Source: Paragyromitra xinjiangensis (lineage: Eukaryota; Ascomycota; Pezizomycetes; Pezizales; Discinaceae). Taken from it: a DNA stretch of 64,000 nucleotides. The stretch lies in assembly GCA_038503065.1 (NCBI GenBank), contig JBCAMK010000002.1, positions 3,658,001-3,722,000 on the forward strand. Reading direction: 5' to 3'. The position numbers and the translations under genes were made by a program. The notes beneath the pieces were generated by a model. It was given only the letters and a program-made list of their open reading frames with translations, did no database searches and was not told the DNA's origin. Below are positions 1 to 12,784 of this stretch, piece after piece. Position 1 is the stretch's first letter; every line of letters begins with the position of its first letter.

Positions 1-469
1 ACGTGAACGTGAAGATCGTGATGAGAAGACTGTGAGAGCAACGTCGAGTAATCAGACCCCACGGATTATCGAAAGCTTAAATCGAGGAGAGTAGGCAGAG
101 TAGAATAGAGTAAGTATCCCCGTAACCTGTTTCTGGGGCTTTTCGGAATTGCAGGTCGGTAGATAAGGGGGGATTCTATTCGCCCACAAGAGCCGTCGTC
201 ACTCTCCTGCCAGGATAGAGCAGGCGCGTCATTGGGGGTTCCTTTTTTTGTGTGGCTTGCCGCCCGGGATTCAGTGACGTCAGGGAGAATGGCGGATCGT
301 CGGTCTACAAGATGCAGAGTGTTGGCTGAATTATTTTTTTTTCCTTTCTATTCTGCTTTGAAGTTTGTTTGAATTTGATATTGAAGTTTTGATTTTGATT
401 TACTGTTTATTGTTGGTCTGTTTACTGTTCTTCTACTGTTCTTCTACTAGTGGGCACGAGGTCTCCACA
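1..469. other. Upstream region of the sterol glucosyltransferase-like gene
   Basis: No gene is visible here. The last 150 bases are rich in T runs and lead into the first ATG of the glycosyltransferase gene. It is probably promoter plus 5' UTR, which is inference from position only. Confidence 0.4.
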
Positions 470-3400
470 ATGCCTCGAACCTCAACCTCAACCTCCGCCT
501 CCCCAGAATCCACCACTGATACCTCCCCTCACAAACACCCACATCTCCACCACTCCCGTCCTCCAATCCGCACCTCCAATAGCATCCGCCAAACCTGGTC
601 GCCAGCCTCCGCCAGAGCCCGTCCTAAGATAGCCCATGGTAGATTCTCCCACTTTGACATAACCCACGATGAATTCAACACGCACGCGTTCGTGGATCAA
701 GACGGCCGCATCCACATCGATTTCAACAAGCTGAAAGAAGGTCCATTAAGCATATTCCTAAATGGAGCAAGTAAAAACCGTTTCCCGCACGATGGGGATC
801 AAAGGCGTGTGGAGGTGGAGGTGGAGGTGGTGGCTCCCCCGCCGAAGCTGAATATTGTCGTTATGGTTATTGGGAGTCGGGGTGATGTGCAGCCGTTCGT
901 AGCGGTTGCAAAGGTGTTGGCTGAGCAAGGGGGTCATAGAGTTAGACTTGCGACTCATCCGGCTTTTAAAGAGTTTGTGGAGGAGAATGGAGTGGAGTTT
1001 TTTGATGTTGGTGGGGATCCGGCGGAATTAATGGCGTTTATGGTTAAGAATCCTGTGAGTTTGGGTATCCCCCCCCTTTTTTTTCTTCTTGAGGGTGGTG
1101 CTGATGATGGTAGGGGTTGATTCCGTCGCTGGAAACTATTAAGGCGGGTGATGTGTTGAGGAGGAGAGAGCAGATGTTTGAGATGTTTCAAGGCTTCTGG
1201 AGAGCGTGTGTAGAGCCTAATGATGGGTCTTTGCGGAAGAAGAAGGGCTCACCTGGGTCTAATGCGTCTTCTGGGTCTGGGTCTGATTGGGGGAGTGATA
1301 ATGAGGAGGAAGGGGAGAAGGATATGCGTCCGTTTATTGCGGATGCTATCATTGCGAACCCACCGTGTTTTGCGCATGTTCATTGTGCAGAGAAACTTGG
1401 TGTGCCATTACATCTTATGTTTACGTTCCCGTATTCACCTACGACTACTATGCCGCATCCACTAGCGAATATACAGAATAGTAACGTTAGCAGCGAATAC
1501 ACTAATGCTATCTCTTACCCTATGATCGAGATGATGACCTGGCAGGGACTCGGGGACCTCGTGAACCGGTTCCGCGAGAAAACACTTGGGCTTGAATCAG
1601 TCGCAACTCTCTGGGCACCAGGAATGATCAGCCGTCTCAAAGTCCCCTTCAACTACATGTGGTATGTCCCCCTCTCCCCTCTTCCCTCCAGAACCTAACA
1701 AACCCCTTCTAGGTCCCCAGCACTAATCCCCAAACCCCACGACTGGGGCGACCACATCGACATAACTGGCTTCGTTTTCCTCGATCTTGCCTCAAACTTC
1801 ACCCCCCCACCCGCCCTCGCCTCCTTCCTCTCCTCCGGCCCTAAACCTGTTTACATCGGCTTCGGCTCCATCGTGGTCGACGACCCCGATGCTCTTACAG
1901 AGACTATCTTCTCCGCAATCAAACTCACCGGCATACGCGCCCTCGTTTCTAAAGGCTGGGGCGGAATCGGCGGGGGCCTCGAAGTCCCCGAGAACGTGTT
2001 TATGCTCGATAACACACCGCACGACTGGCTTTTCTCGCAAGTCAGCTGCGTCGTGCACCACGGTGGAGCAGGAACAACCGCTATAGGCCTCTACCACGGA
2101 TGTCCGACTATGATTGTGCCCTTTTTCGGAGACCAGGCGTTTTGGGGGGCAACGGTGGCGAATGCTGGTGCTGGGGCGGAACCGGTACCGCATAAAGAGT
2201 TGACGGCGGAGAAATTGGCGGATGGGATTAAAAAGTTGTTGTCAGCTGAGTGTCAGAGTGCGGCGAAAGAGATTTCGAGGAGGATTAAAGAGGATGATGG
2301 AGATGGTGCGGAGAATGCAGTTAAGTCGTTTTATCGGGGGTTGGAGAATTTGAAGAAGGGGAAGAGGGGGTTAGGAGAGCGTGGGAAGGAACTAGGGGAG
2401 GGAGGACCGGGGGGACCGGCGGAGGGGAAGTGGGGAAGTGGGGGGCCGGGGATACGGTGTGCTATGTTGGATGAGAAGGTTGCGGTGTGGAGGATTCGGA
2501 GGACGAAGGTTAGGTTGAGCGCGTTGGCGGCGTGGATGCTCGTGCGGGAGGGGAAGATTGAATGGCGAGATTTAAGATTGTAGGTTCCATCATACCATCT
2601 CACTCGAGCGTAGCTAACAGGAATAGAGTCCGACACACTGAATGGAACGACTTTGATGGCCCTGGCGAACCCGTCTCTGGCGGTTTCAGCGCTCTCTTTG
2701 GCTCAGTAGCTGGCGTTGCAAAAGGTGTTGTTAGTCTTCCTTACTCCTGGTATAAAGGCGCTAGACGCTTCGACGAAGAAGAAGGCCTCGACCTCGCCGG
2801 CGAAATTCGCGAACGCTCTTCCTCCAAACCTCGCTCCCGCTCCCGCTCCGCTAGACGCAGCCACGACCGAGGCCGTAAATCCACTAAATCCCCCTCCCCC
2901 GCGTCTGGTTCTCACATACCTGATCGAGTCCCTGACACCGGCGCTCGGAAAACATCAACAATCCCCGAAGACGAAGACGAGGAGGCAGAACCAATCCATA
3001 AAGAACTTGCACACAACACCGCGAAAGGACTTTCCAAAGCCGCTAGAGCGGGTGTTCGCGCTCCTATGGAGGTCTCTCTCGCTGTTGCCCAGGGCTTCCA
3101 TAACGCGCCTCGACTCTACGGTGATACGGTCCGCGCGCCGTATCGGATCACGGGTATTCACAGTGGGTTGCGTGCGGCGGGGAAGGAGTTTGCATTGGGC
3201 GTGTATGACGGAGTAACGGGGGTTGTGGTGAAACCGTATGAAGGTGCGAAAGAGGATGGTGCGATTGGCTTCGTGAAGGGCGTTGGAAAAGGTGTTGCGA
3301 GTGGGTTCTTGAAGACGAATGCGGCGACTGCTGGGGTTATTGGGTTCACACTGAAAGGACTTCATAAGGAGGTTAGGAAGAAGCGAGATCGACGGGTTAT

Positions 3401-3671
3401 GGAGAAGTTGAGGACTGCGAGGATACAGCAGGGGGAGATGGAGTGGAAGGAGTGGAGGGAGGAGAAAGGGGAGGTTGGGGAGATGGCGCTTAGGAGCACG
3501 GTGTTGGAAGGGTGGAGGAGGGTTGAGGCGCAGAAGGAAGAGAAGAAGAGGTTGGAGAGGAAGCTGGATGAGAGTATTAGTGGGGTTAAGAGGGGGTGCG
3601 GAAGGAGGGGTGTGAGGAAGGTTGTGTGGAGGAGGAAGATAAAGGAGGCGAATGCGGAGTGGGAGCAGTAG
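470..3671 (+). CDS. UDP-glucose:sterol glucosyltransferase-like protein (GT1/GT28 fold), 4 exons
   Basis: Exons 470-1054, 1114-1661, 1713-2579 and 2621-3671 give about 1016 residues. The start is the first in-frame ATG. The N-terminal nucleotide-sugar transferase half begins near residue 126 with a strand ending in GSRGDVQPF, and exon 2 opens with the family motif GLIPS. Exon 3 carries the WSPALIPKPHDWGDHI block and the UDP-sugar donor site VHHGGAGTT near residue 492. These match fungal ATG26-type sterol 3-beta-glucosyltransferases, which glucosylate membrane sterols, but the N-terminal PH/GRAM membrane-targeting domains of ATG26 are absent. The C-terminal roughly 350 residues are unusual: HTEWNDF-GPGEP, a glycine-rich amphipathic stretch resembling the C-terminal lipid-contact region of VPS13/ATG2 proteins, then a basic helical tail. 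The last intron (2580-2620, 41 nt, donor GTAGGT) is short and is the least certain junction; it is needed to bypass the TAG at 2581-2583. Confidence 0.85.
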
Positions 3672-3863
3672 ATGGGGGGGTTAGGGTGGTGTTTTTTTTC
3701 GGGAGGTTCTTTTCATACATGCGGGATTGCTTTTACGATATACTTAGGGTTTGATACCTGGTTTTTTCATAGTTGTATTTATATAGGCTACTTTCATGGT
3801 GGTAATGATCGTAATATGGAGGTTGATACACGGTTTGCGCAGAATTATATTTTTAACTACCTA

Positions 3864-4169
3864 TTAAAATTCATCTACTTCATCTTCCCAGAGGATAACA
3901 GCGCCGGAGAAAAGAACTGCTGGTATACCGAGACATAAAACGAACGAGAATAGAAATGGGATTTGGATTGCTGTGAAGCCGAGGAAGAAGAGGTATATTA
4001 ATACCTGTGGTATGGAGAAGGGGTAGATTATGTTGTTGATGTAGTTCAGGTAGGGGCGGAGGTGGGGGTAGAGTCTGCTGCATGATGGAGAGGGTGTGGC
4101 TGGGGGTGTTAGTATTGTTTGGTATATTTGCGGCGGGGTTGGAAGGGGGTACTGACTTATTTCCTCCAT
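3864..4169 (-). CDS. Small predicted membrane protein, hypothetical
   Basis: An uninterrupted 101-codon frame from an ATG. The N-terminal half is proline-rich with a tyrosine/asparagine patch (RPYLNYINNIIYP). The C-terminal half has two closely spaced hydrophobic stretches, one around VLIYLFFLGFTAI and one ending in an acidic tail (WEDEVDEF), suggesting a hairpin or two-pass membrane protein. It is tail-to-tail with the glucosyltransferase gene, about 190 bases away. No family was recognised. A lipid-droplet hairpin protein is a conceivable guess, but nothing in the sequence proves it. It could also be a chance frame. Confidence 0.4.
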   Translation of the reverse strand: MEEISQYPLPTPPQIYQTILTPPATPSPSCSRLYPHLRPYLNYINNIIYPFSIPQVLIYLFFLGFTAIQIPFLFSFVLCLGIPAVLFSGAVILWEDEVDEF

Positions 4170-7100
4170 GGGGTTGGTTTAGTAGGTTGCGTGAATGGCG
4201 AGTGCAGTAGGTGGGGGATTGTAGGTCTTGGAGATTTTGGATACGAGTGTGGGCTTTGTGAAAGATAGCTATGGCTGGTCTTAAATCAGCAGTAGGCCCT
4301 TATCTCTAGACAGAGTAATTGTAAATTGGGCGAAAGATAAAAGCCTACGGTTTAGGTTGAGTGGTGGAGTTAAGTCTTGCCATCTGGCCTATATTGGGTT
4401 GAATTAAAACATTGCAGGATGCCAATTTGTCAATACCCAATTTACTATCGTTGAGTACACTCATAGTGACAATACGGCTGACACCAGCGGCCAATTAGAA
4501 AGAGTCCAGGGTACTTTTGTGGCCAATCCAGTTGGAATATCCTTTTTTGAGCATGTGCGCTCGTTAATCTCCAATCGAGAACATAATATTGCGAATCTAC
4601 CATCGGCATACTACATTAGTAAAGAGGAGACTAATTTGGCTGCTGAGATAAAACTCCAGCTTTTGGATGGTAGAGTGGCTTAGCTACAGTGTCTTACAAT
4701 CCCGACTCCGCCACGAAATGGCCGGTTGCCCTGCATATTATTCTCTGCCGGTAGTGGGTTTAAGTACAAAGTGCTGGTTTCAGTGTGAGTGGTATGTATC
4801 GTCGCTACGACTCAGTGTACTGCTGTATGTTTATAGGTTAGGTTTTAACTCATTTGTGCTTTTAAAAATTGGAAGTGCAAGTTGACATTGAAACCAACCA
4901 TGAAGCCAGCATCACAAACCCAATGAAGTAGAAGAAAGGGAAAACCACTAAAAGGTGAGGTTTCCATAAAGAGGGTTAAATGGCAAATATACCTAAGTTG
5001 GCTCTTCCAATTCGGCATGTGGATCGATGAATGAATTATGAACTAGACTAAAGTGAAAGGATGTTACGACAGAATGTAGACAATTTCACCAAAGTATTTC
5101 AGCCCAGCCTAGCCCAGGTCAATTTGTTACTGCTGAGGCTTTACGGTACTTTAAGTATGATAATTCCAGCCGTGCGATTAATAGTAAGAGTAGACACTAA
5201 GAAAAGCGAACAGATTCAAGCCCAACGGCATGAAATAAGGCGTTGCTACCAGTAATAAAAACGAAAGATGCCTTGGACGCTAAACCCACCACTAGAGAGA
5301 AGTTATGCGGGTTAATGAACTCTGATACCGGAGTCTTTACAAACTTTCAGCCGTTTCTACGATTTAAAGGATTGAGCCTCCGTAAACTCAACCAAAATTA
5401 AAGAGAGATTTTTTAGCAACTAAACAAGTGATATAACAGACATGAGCATATAAAGATCCATTTGTAGTAAGTAAGTGCGCAACTATGTAAAACCAGTAAC
5501 CAACTAGACATCAAATGTCACTCGTACTCTACCACCATCATTTCCGCTTCCCACGACTCATTAGGTTCTCTAGTCTAGAAATGACTACATATACTTCCAT
5601 TCGGGCAAGAACCTCAATCTGTAAGGGCTAATGCCTGTCTTCTTGATCCCTCACAAATAGCCAGACATGTACCACGAAAGGAGAGGATAGAGGCCACTTC
5701 AATGCGAAAAGCTCCACCGATGGGGAAGTCACTAGGGAGAGACTAGGAATGGTCTTTTTTTTAGTGCATACGGGGTTTCGGTAATGGGCTTAGTTTAGAG
5801 ATGACCTCGTTGACACAAAAGCATTGCCCGAGACTGGGGGAGACGAAACCCCCACGGAAGGAGGGCGCACGGCGGGCCGTGGTTTGGAATCGAGAATCCG
5901 AGAAAAATGGAATTTGATAATTGCATACTCCACATAAAGCGAAACTGCAACACCCCGGTGGCCTAGTTACCTAAAATGGCAAAGGGAGTTAAATAGCCTA
6001 AAACATGGCATGTCCATATGGGTCTTAGCCATCTATGCTATGGTTGGACCCTTCCTAGGAGGTATGTAGGATTATAGTTTAAAGGCTATGAGGCGTTATA
6101 GTCTAGTGCCGTTGTCTTGTCCAATCACGAACACTTTAGGGCGTTTTTATGGGTTTCTATTCTCGAAAGTGTCTTGGCATCAATTTAACTCTATCCTTTG
6201 AATAAAACTATCGATGCTATTGATGATAGCATTGGCAGGTTTTTGCATGGCTTGGTTTTTATCTGCTCTTTATCTTGGGTAACCTACTGAAAGTAACCAC
6301 CAAGGTCCATACGCCAAACACAGGGCGGACTTCATCTTTGAGGTTCTGGGTTAGAGACAGCCCGGAAGCCGTCTCTGTACTCCCCGACGCTATCGTTAAA
6401 CGACTGATTCGTCCATCGAATGCGAAGCATCGCACACAACATTTTAAAACCACCAGGCTCAAGTACTATTTCCAACTAGGAATTTCGCGATGCCCCGCGA
6501 ATCCCGTTACAAAGTTAGGCTGTAGCTGTTGCTTCCATAAACTCCGAATAGCCGTACCCGTGGAGTGCTTCATTCACTTGCCGGGCATCGTCGCAATCGC
6601 CAAAAATGTTTCGCCGTCATTGGTTTTCACTAGAGCTCTCAGATTTTCATATTTCTGTTTCTTGGCTGTACTATAGCAAGGTATCATGTTTCATTTCAAC
6701 AAACTGAAACTAATGCGGCTCCATAATCCATGCTCTCGTTTGAAACCCTAACCCTTGGCTATGGCAATCGCGAGGCTCCCAGCCGAGTTTTCCCCCATAC
6801 CACCCGGTTTTGGGAGATGCAGTACTCAATTTTGTGGGGCATCTTGAGTTAGAAGCACATACTTCGAGCCGCTAGTGTTTCTGCGCCATTGTGAGAGTGA
6901 AGGCGAGGATGTACGCTGATGCGTGGTTTTGTATTCAAGCTGGCGTCAGTAATCTTTGGGAGAAATCTAGCTCTCTAAGCCTAGTGTAAGCCCACGGGTT
7001 TAGAGCTGTAAGTATTATCGTTTTGAGGAGTAAGCTCTCTAGATTCTGTGCTTTTGGATCTAAAGAGTGAATCGATTTTGGTCGGAGTTTCTAGGGGCTT

Positions 7101-9110
7101 TAGATCAATGGAACGCAAAAATAAGTCGTTCCATTAAGCAAATCAATAAAATAAAAAACCAGAAAGGCATAACTCACTCGGAAGATGCAGCAGGCCAGTA
7201 ATCGACAAAGACGATGTAAGGCGAGTTTTGTCCGTTCATAAGTGTACACACCTGATTGTTTTTGATTTTTGTGATTGGTAAAGGAAGTGCATGTTGAGTA
7301 TTCCTGGAAAAGTCACTTCTGGGTCCTAAATTAACAGCTATCTACGTAGCTACCTATCGTAGCATGAGGGGCCCCGGTTCGCTGACCATGGCTGGTTCCC
7401 CCAGGCATTTCAGGTCGGATTGAAGTACTGGGCGGAATTCAGCTCCTCTGGCTTCTAGCATTACTACAGTATATATATGTATGGAGGCTGGTGAATATAA
7501 TAATGCACAAGAAGTGTCGCGCTTTGTTTCGTTGCATGCAGTTAATGTTGATATGTGCGACTGATAAGGGGCACGTGAGGATCAATAAGGGTGATTCCGG
7601 AATCGGAACTTGGGCCTGCAACCGCGATCGCCGGCACGGTACCATGCTAGAAACCAATCAAAATGTAAGAAATCGGGGACGAAGCCGGGCGCAAATGATG
7701 TCTAGAAGTACATACCTATTATTCTCGCAGACCCATCGGCGTATGATATAATATCGGTAGCTATGTAAAGTACCTTACCTAGGCTAATCAAAACACGGTG
7801 GAGAGGTAGGTAGTAGCGTGATCGTTGACCTATGTAACCCCACCTCTCACGCCCAAGGCTGTGGCCCAATAACAAGGGTACGCAGGTAAATCAAGTCCAA
7901 AATGTACGAGTAGGAATCGGTCGGTCAGGTGTCCATGGAGAACTAGTAGCGAGGCACATCCCACCTGTGTTGCTATTTACCCCTCTGTGCTTATGCTGTT
8001 AGGAGCTCTTTCTTGGTCAAGTTATGGCCCCGCAGCAGGGAGATTGGGATCGGAACTGAGGGGCATTCTTTCGCTGCCATGGCATGGTCATTCCTCAATG
8101 TTGCACTTTCACACTGTCGTAGTCGTGGTGCTCTACCCGCGGTCCATCCGATAAGGAAGTTTTATCAATAGCAAATCCTTGCGAATTTGGGTCGGGGTGA
8201 GTCTTGAGAGCCGCAAATTGACGCTAATTAGCCCTCTTCGGGCGTAGTGTGAGGCGTTGTGATTGGGCGGGGAAGGAGTACTGAGACTGTCTAGCTACTT
8301 TGTGCGCAGCTGTTACGTGAGGGCGTGAGGGCTGTTGGTGGTGTCGGTACTCTGCGCCCCGCCTTCAGTTTGACTCCCCCTCTCCATCCCGCTTGATCAC
8401 TTACTTGCTCATCTTCCAGACCTCTCCGCCTTGCTGTCCCTCCGATTTTATGAGAGAAGCTGTTTCCTGTGGTGTTTATCGAGTGTTCTTTGGAAAGAAA
8501 GCTGCAGAAAATCTGTCGAGTTCAAGTCAAGTTCAAGCTACTGCCGCCGCCGCTGAAACCTAGCCCAGTTCCCCCCGTATCGTAGCGACTACAGGCTCAC
8601 GAAACAGAAGCAGTGCTCTGCCAGCTGTTCGGTGTGTGGGGCTTCGATTTGCGGCATCATTTGGCCTCTGACTGCACTTTAGAATCTGATTCGGGTGGTC
8701 GTGCGTCACCATATCTTCGCAGCCTTCTGGCCACCATAGAACCTCTCCTGCCTGCTCTTGTACACTACCTAGTATTACACTGTTTTCCACGAACGAACAA
8801 ACAAACAACTATCATATCCAGAAGAAACAGGAAACTAAAACCGAGCTTTTTCGTGCTTTCTTTCTCTTAATCTCATAGCTGGAGGGATTTAACCTGTGAC
8901 ACCATGTTCAGAGGTTAGTACCGTATGCAATCGTGGGCGAGAAAGCAATTAGCGAGATCCTCATACCCAGCATAACCTTCTATCACTTGATATCTTTCTC
9001 TCTTTACCCCTCCTCGTTTCTTTTCTATCCTACCCCTTGGGCTACATCTTATCCTCCAACAAACTCTTTTGAAACCTTCCTGCCAGGTCTCTTTCTGCTC
9101 TTCACCAAGA
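4170..9110. other. Long gene-poor intergenic region
   Basis: About 4.9 kb with only short, unconvincing frames. No transposase, reverse transcriptase, terminal repeat or tRNA was recognised on either strand. Composition is mixed, with many short stop-interrupted stretches. The last 500 bases (about 8560-9110) become pyrimidine-rich and probably hold the promoter and leader of the FHA gene. Old decayed repeats are possible but unproven. Confidence 0.5.
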
Positions 9111-12100
9111 ATGCTGACTCGGTCAACAGCTAACCTCCATCTCCATCCACATCCCCCACCAAACTCTCAGTCAAAATTGGCATCTGTTCCTCCTGGCGCC
9201 TTTCCGACCTTTACTAGTGTTTCTAGCAGTGGTTCAGATTTTGCTCGCACAATTACACTAACACCAGAAGTACCTACTCAACCGATCGGTAGGAGCAGCA
9301 GAAACACTGCCAAGGGTTTGGTTGCAGACCGAAATAATGGTTTCTTTGAGTCAGCTGTGATGAGCCGAGCACACGCCGAAGTACGGCTGGTTCTGGAGCC
9401 GACACGAAAGGTGAGAACAGCAATTCATTTGTGGTGTGTTTGTTAGTGTGTTGGCTCGCGTAAAAAGGAGTGTTTTGAAGCTCGAAAGATGAGCAATATT
9501 TTCATCTTATTTACACGCCACTACTCTTTTGTTCGGGTGGGCAAAATCTTTATGACTACATGTGCCTCCGCAAACTTCTTCACCAGCGTACTATTTTGAG
9601 TAGTTTCTTCTAGCTGGTTCTTCCCGGCCATATTAAAATCTTCCCGTTGGGGGGGCTAACTCTGTTGGCCTATTCTTTTTTTTTTTTACCTCTCTCTTCC
9701 TTCGTTCTACTAAGCTTTCTCACCGTGTCTTCCTTATTATTCTGTATTTATCGCCTTGTAACTTACAATTCCTTGCTAGATTATCATCAAAGACACCAAA
9801 TCCATGCACGGCACCTTCGTCAACGGACTACAGCTACTAGAAGACGAAACCGCAGAGCTTATACAGGGTACGGAGGTCACATTCGGCTGTGAGGTCACAA
9901 GAGGGGAAGAAGTTTTTCCGCCAAAAACCTTTCGCTGTGAGGTGGAGTGGGAAGATATGAGGTATGTCTAGCTGTACCCTAATTATTCATGTTCGGTTTG
10001 TTTGATGAATGCTTAAATTTTTATAGTTCACCGAAGACTTCCGGCTTTGGCTTGTCTGATAAAAATAAGAGCCGTGGTGGTTACGGTGTGACTGCTGAAG
10101 ACCTCACGTACGGTTCGGGTGAAGAGTTCGACGAGGAAGAGGAAGAGGAGGAGGAAGAAGAGGAGGAGGAAGAGGAGGAACAAGATGTGGAGAACTATTT
10201 GGATCTACCACCTTCAGATGAAGATAAAGCTTCCTCATCTGGTGAATCATCTCCACCTAGCTCCGCTACTAGCTCACCGGCCACACAAACCATCAAGCCA
10301 GCATATGTCGGAGCATCAACCTCAAAAATATCATACATCATGGATGATGAGGCTCCAATCAGTCATGAACGAAGCACAAAGGATCTATCGGTTCAAATTT
10401 CGACGAAAGACGAGGAACGTATGGAACAAGTCAAGAAGAAGATTAGTGAGAGTATCACTGCTGAGAGAGAGAAAGAACTTCTTGGAAACTCTGAGTTTGT
10501 GAGTATGCAGTCAAACGGAGGTCCAGCCAGACCTGGAGTCACGATCGGAAGTTTGATGAATAAGGCTCTTGACCCCAACCCCCGCGACGAAAGCGAAAAG
10601 GATAGGAATTCGGGTAAGAGGAGCACCAGGAAACCTTTGCCTGAGTGTGATTTCTATATCTATGATGATCTGACGCTGGAAGACGATGAAGTTGAGGTTA
10701 TTCCAAAAGAGAAATTCCAAGCTGCCGCGAAATCGTCTTCCGAATCGAGGTCGAAGCAGCCCATTGTCATTGAAGACGATGAAGACGAGCTGTTTTCGGA
10801 TGACGAAGATATGGACGAGTGCATTGACATGATGGAAGAAGACGAGCAAGATGATGATGACGAAGGAGAGGCATCTTCAGGTGACGAGGAACAAATGGAA
10901 AAAGACTTCGAGATGAAGGTTAAGGAGAACATTCCTACTGAACACCCCATCACAAATGAAGAGGCTACAAACGCTATCTCGCAATCGGAACCAATGGCTA
11001 TGTCGCCGCCTGACGTCATGAGCTCTAAGATTCCGGTTATTCACCTTGATGCATTTTTGGGACCCCCACCTCCATCAAAGCCAAATTTTAGATCGTCTAT
11101 TGAGGAACTGACCCATGCGGCTGTTGCTGCAATGCAAGCACCTACACCACCTCCATCTGCTACTCTTCCACCACTTTCGAAAATTCATCGTGAGACTATC
11201 ATCAAGAAAACTGCTTCCGGGGCATCACACATCCATTGGCTAGCCGAAAATGCCACCCCTACCCCTAAAAACGTTCCCTTTTCTACACATTACTCTGATC
11301 CACAACATATAGGAATTGCAATCATGGATCAGAAAAAAGAATACTTTACCGCAAGAGAGTTCAACAAATCTGCTGAGGGTGCCCGGGTTTACAGGAGCCA
11401 GGATGATCCGAGCATCCTTTGCCCTCCGAAGTCACCTGCACCGCTACCATACATTGTTAACGGTATGCCATGGGTACATGGGTCCGGCAGTAGTGAGCCA
11501 CCAAAAGAGGCATCCGGACTGTTCCCGAATATTTTGGAGCCCGAGAAGGCGGAACCTACCGTCTCTCCCATGAGGACTGATAAGGGAAAAATTCCATCTC
11601 CTCCACCAACCGTGTCTTCCCAGGCAAAGAAACTCCTAGAAGATGCTGTTGCCGATGGAGATAAAATCAAGGCTTCTGTAGCCGAGAGATGTTGGTGGCA
11701 GAATGTGGACGAGGAAGCAGAATTTGAGATTGGCGATGATGCTGATGTGCAATGGGATGACGACATCGCGAACGATGAGGACGGAGAATACGATGAAGAA
11801 GAAGAGGACGAAGAGCAAAATAAAGGAGACGAAGACGAAGAGGATATCGCGAACCTCGATATTGAATACGAGGAGGAGGAGTATGAAGATGAGCCGGAAT
11901 GTGATCTTGCAGATGACCAGCAAGATGATGACATCCGCACTGATGTGAGCGAATACGGTGGTGGTTCAATTCAAATGGATCTGGCTAACGACGATACCTC
12001 GGTCTTACCTTCCCAGGGAATATTTGCCGCTGCCTCATCTTCAGTCCAATCTTCCAATAACTGCCACTTTGTAAGGACCAGTGTGTCCGAGGCTGGGAAG

Positions 12101-12784
12101 AGCGATTTCACCAAATCTCGTGGATTCTCTATCAGCAATCTTGTGAATGAGAACACCATTCCTCCTCCCCGACCTCAGCTCGCTGTGACCGGTACCTTCT
12201 ACCCGCCTCGCCCTTTCATCAGTCTACCTTGTAGACCTTTATGTCAGATCGGGCAACTTTCTACTTCTAACCCTATGGCCAACGTCGCTGCCAGCCCAAT
12301 TTCTCAAACCAAGAAAGAAAAATCAATGGCAGATCTTCTCAACCCTTCTTCTCCGGCTGCAGGATGCAAGCGCAAGCATGAAGAGATATCTAATGTTTTG
12401 CCAGAAGAGGTGATGGAGACTGAATGCACTGGTTTCCTTGAGCACTTCGACCCTGACAACATGGACGAGACGGATGATGACCTTGAGCCTCAAGAAGATG
12501 AAGAACACAAAGAGGCCAATCAACCCTCTCCTGAGCCATCTACTAATTCTGCCGAGCCACCGACGAATACTTATGTTACCACGACCAATAGTGCAGTTCA
12601 AGTTTCTGAGGCAAATACGGTCAAGGCCGAAAACGAGAGCGAGGAGCCTGCGAAGAAGAAGGCAAAGACTAGTAACAGCGGCGGCAAACAGGTTGCAAAA
12701 TATGCCGCCGCTACTCTAGTTGGTGTCATCGCTGGCGGTGTTGGCATGTTTGCGGCTTTAGTTGCAACTGCTCCCGCGCCATAG
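9111..12784 (+). CDS. FHA-domain protein with acidic tracts and C-terminal membrane anchor, 3 exons
   Basis: Exons 9111-9410, 9780-9961 and 10027-12784 encode about 1079 residues. The N-terminal 160 residues form a forkhead-associated (phosphothreonine-binding) domain split over exons 1 and 2: the GRSS strand, the SRAHAEV motif and the HGTFVNG loop are all present. Exon 3 is long and low-complexity. It holds a run of glutamates (codons around 10128-10182), several further Asp/Glu patches, Ser/Pro-rich linkers and basic KRKHEE and KKKAK clusters. The final 30 residues contain a single hydrophobic segment (YAAATLVGVIAGGVGMFAAL), which suggests a tail-anchored protein with the FHA domain facing the cytosol. 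Intron 1 is 369 nt, unusually long for this window. Far10/Vps64-type proteins share the FHA plus tail-anchor plan, but I see no long coiled coil here, so orthology is uncertain. Confidence 0.85.

Noticed and set aside
6275..6676. 133-codon frame in the gene-poor region
   Set aside because: No domain, no low-complexity or signal feature, and no neighbouring exon in frame; likely chance.
8904..8913. Possible extra first exon (ATG TTC AGA G, then GTTAGT) for the FHA gene
   Set aside because: Its phase does not match the available acceptor near 9086, so the ATG at 9111 was kept.
11389..11940. 183-codon minus-strand Ser-rich frame
   Set aside because: Long serine runs are the antisense of the acidic Glu/Asp tracts in the FHA gene, a codon-composition artefact.
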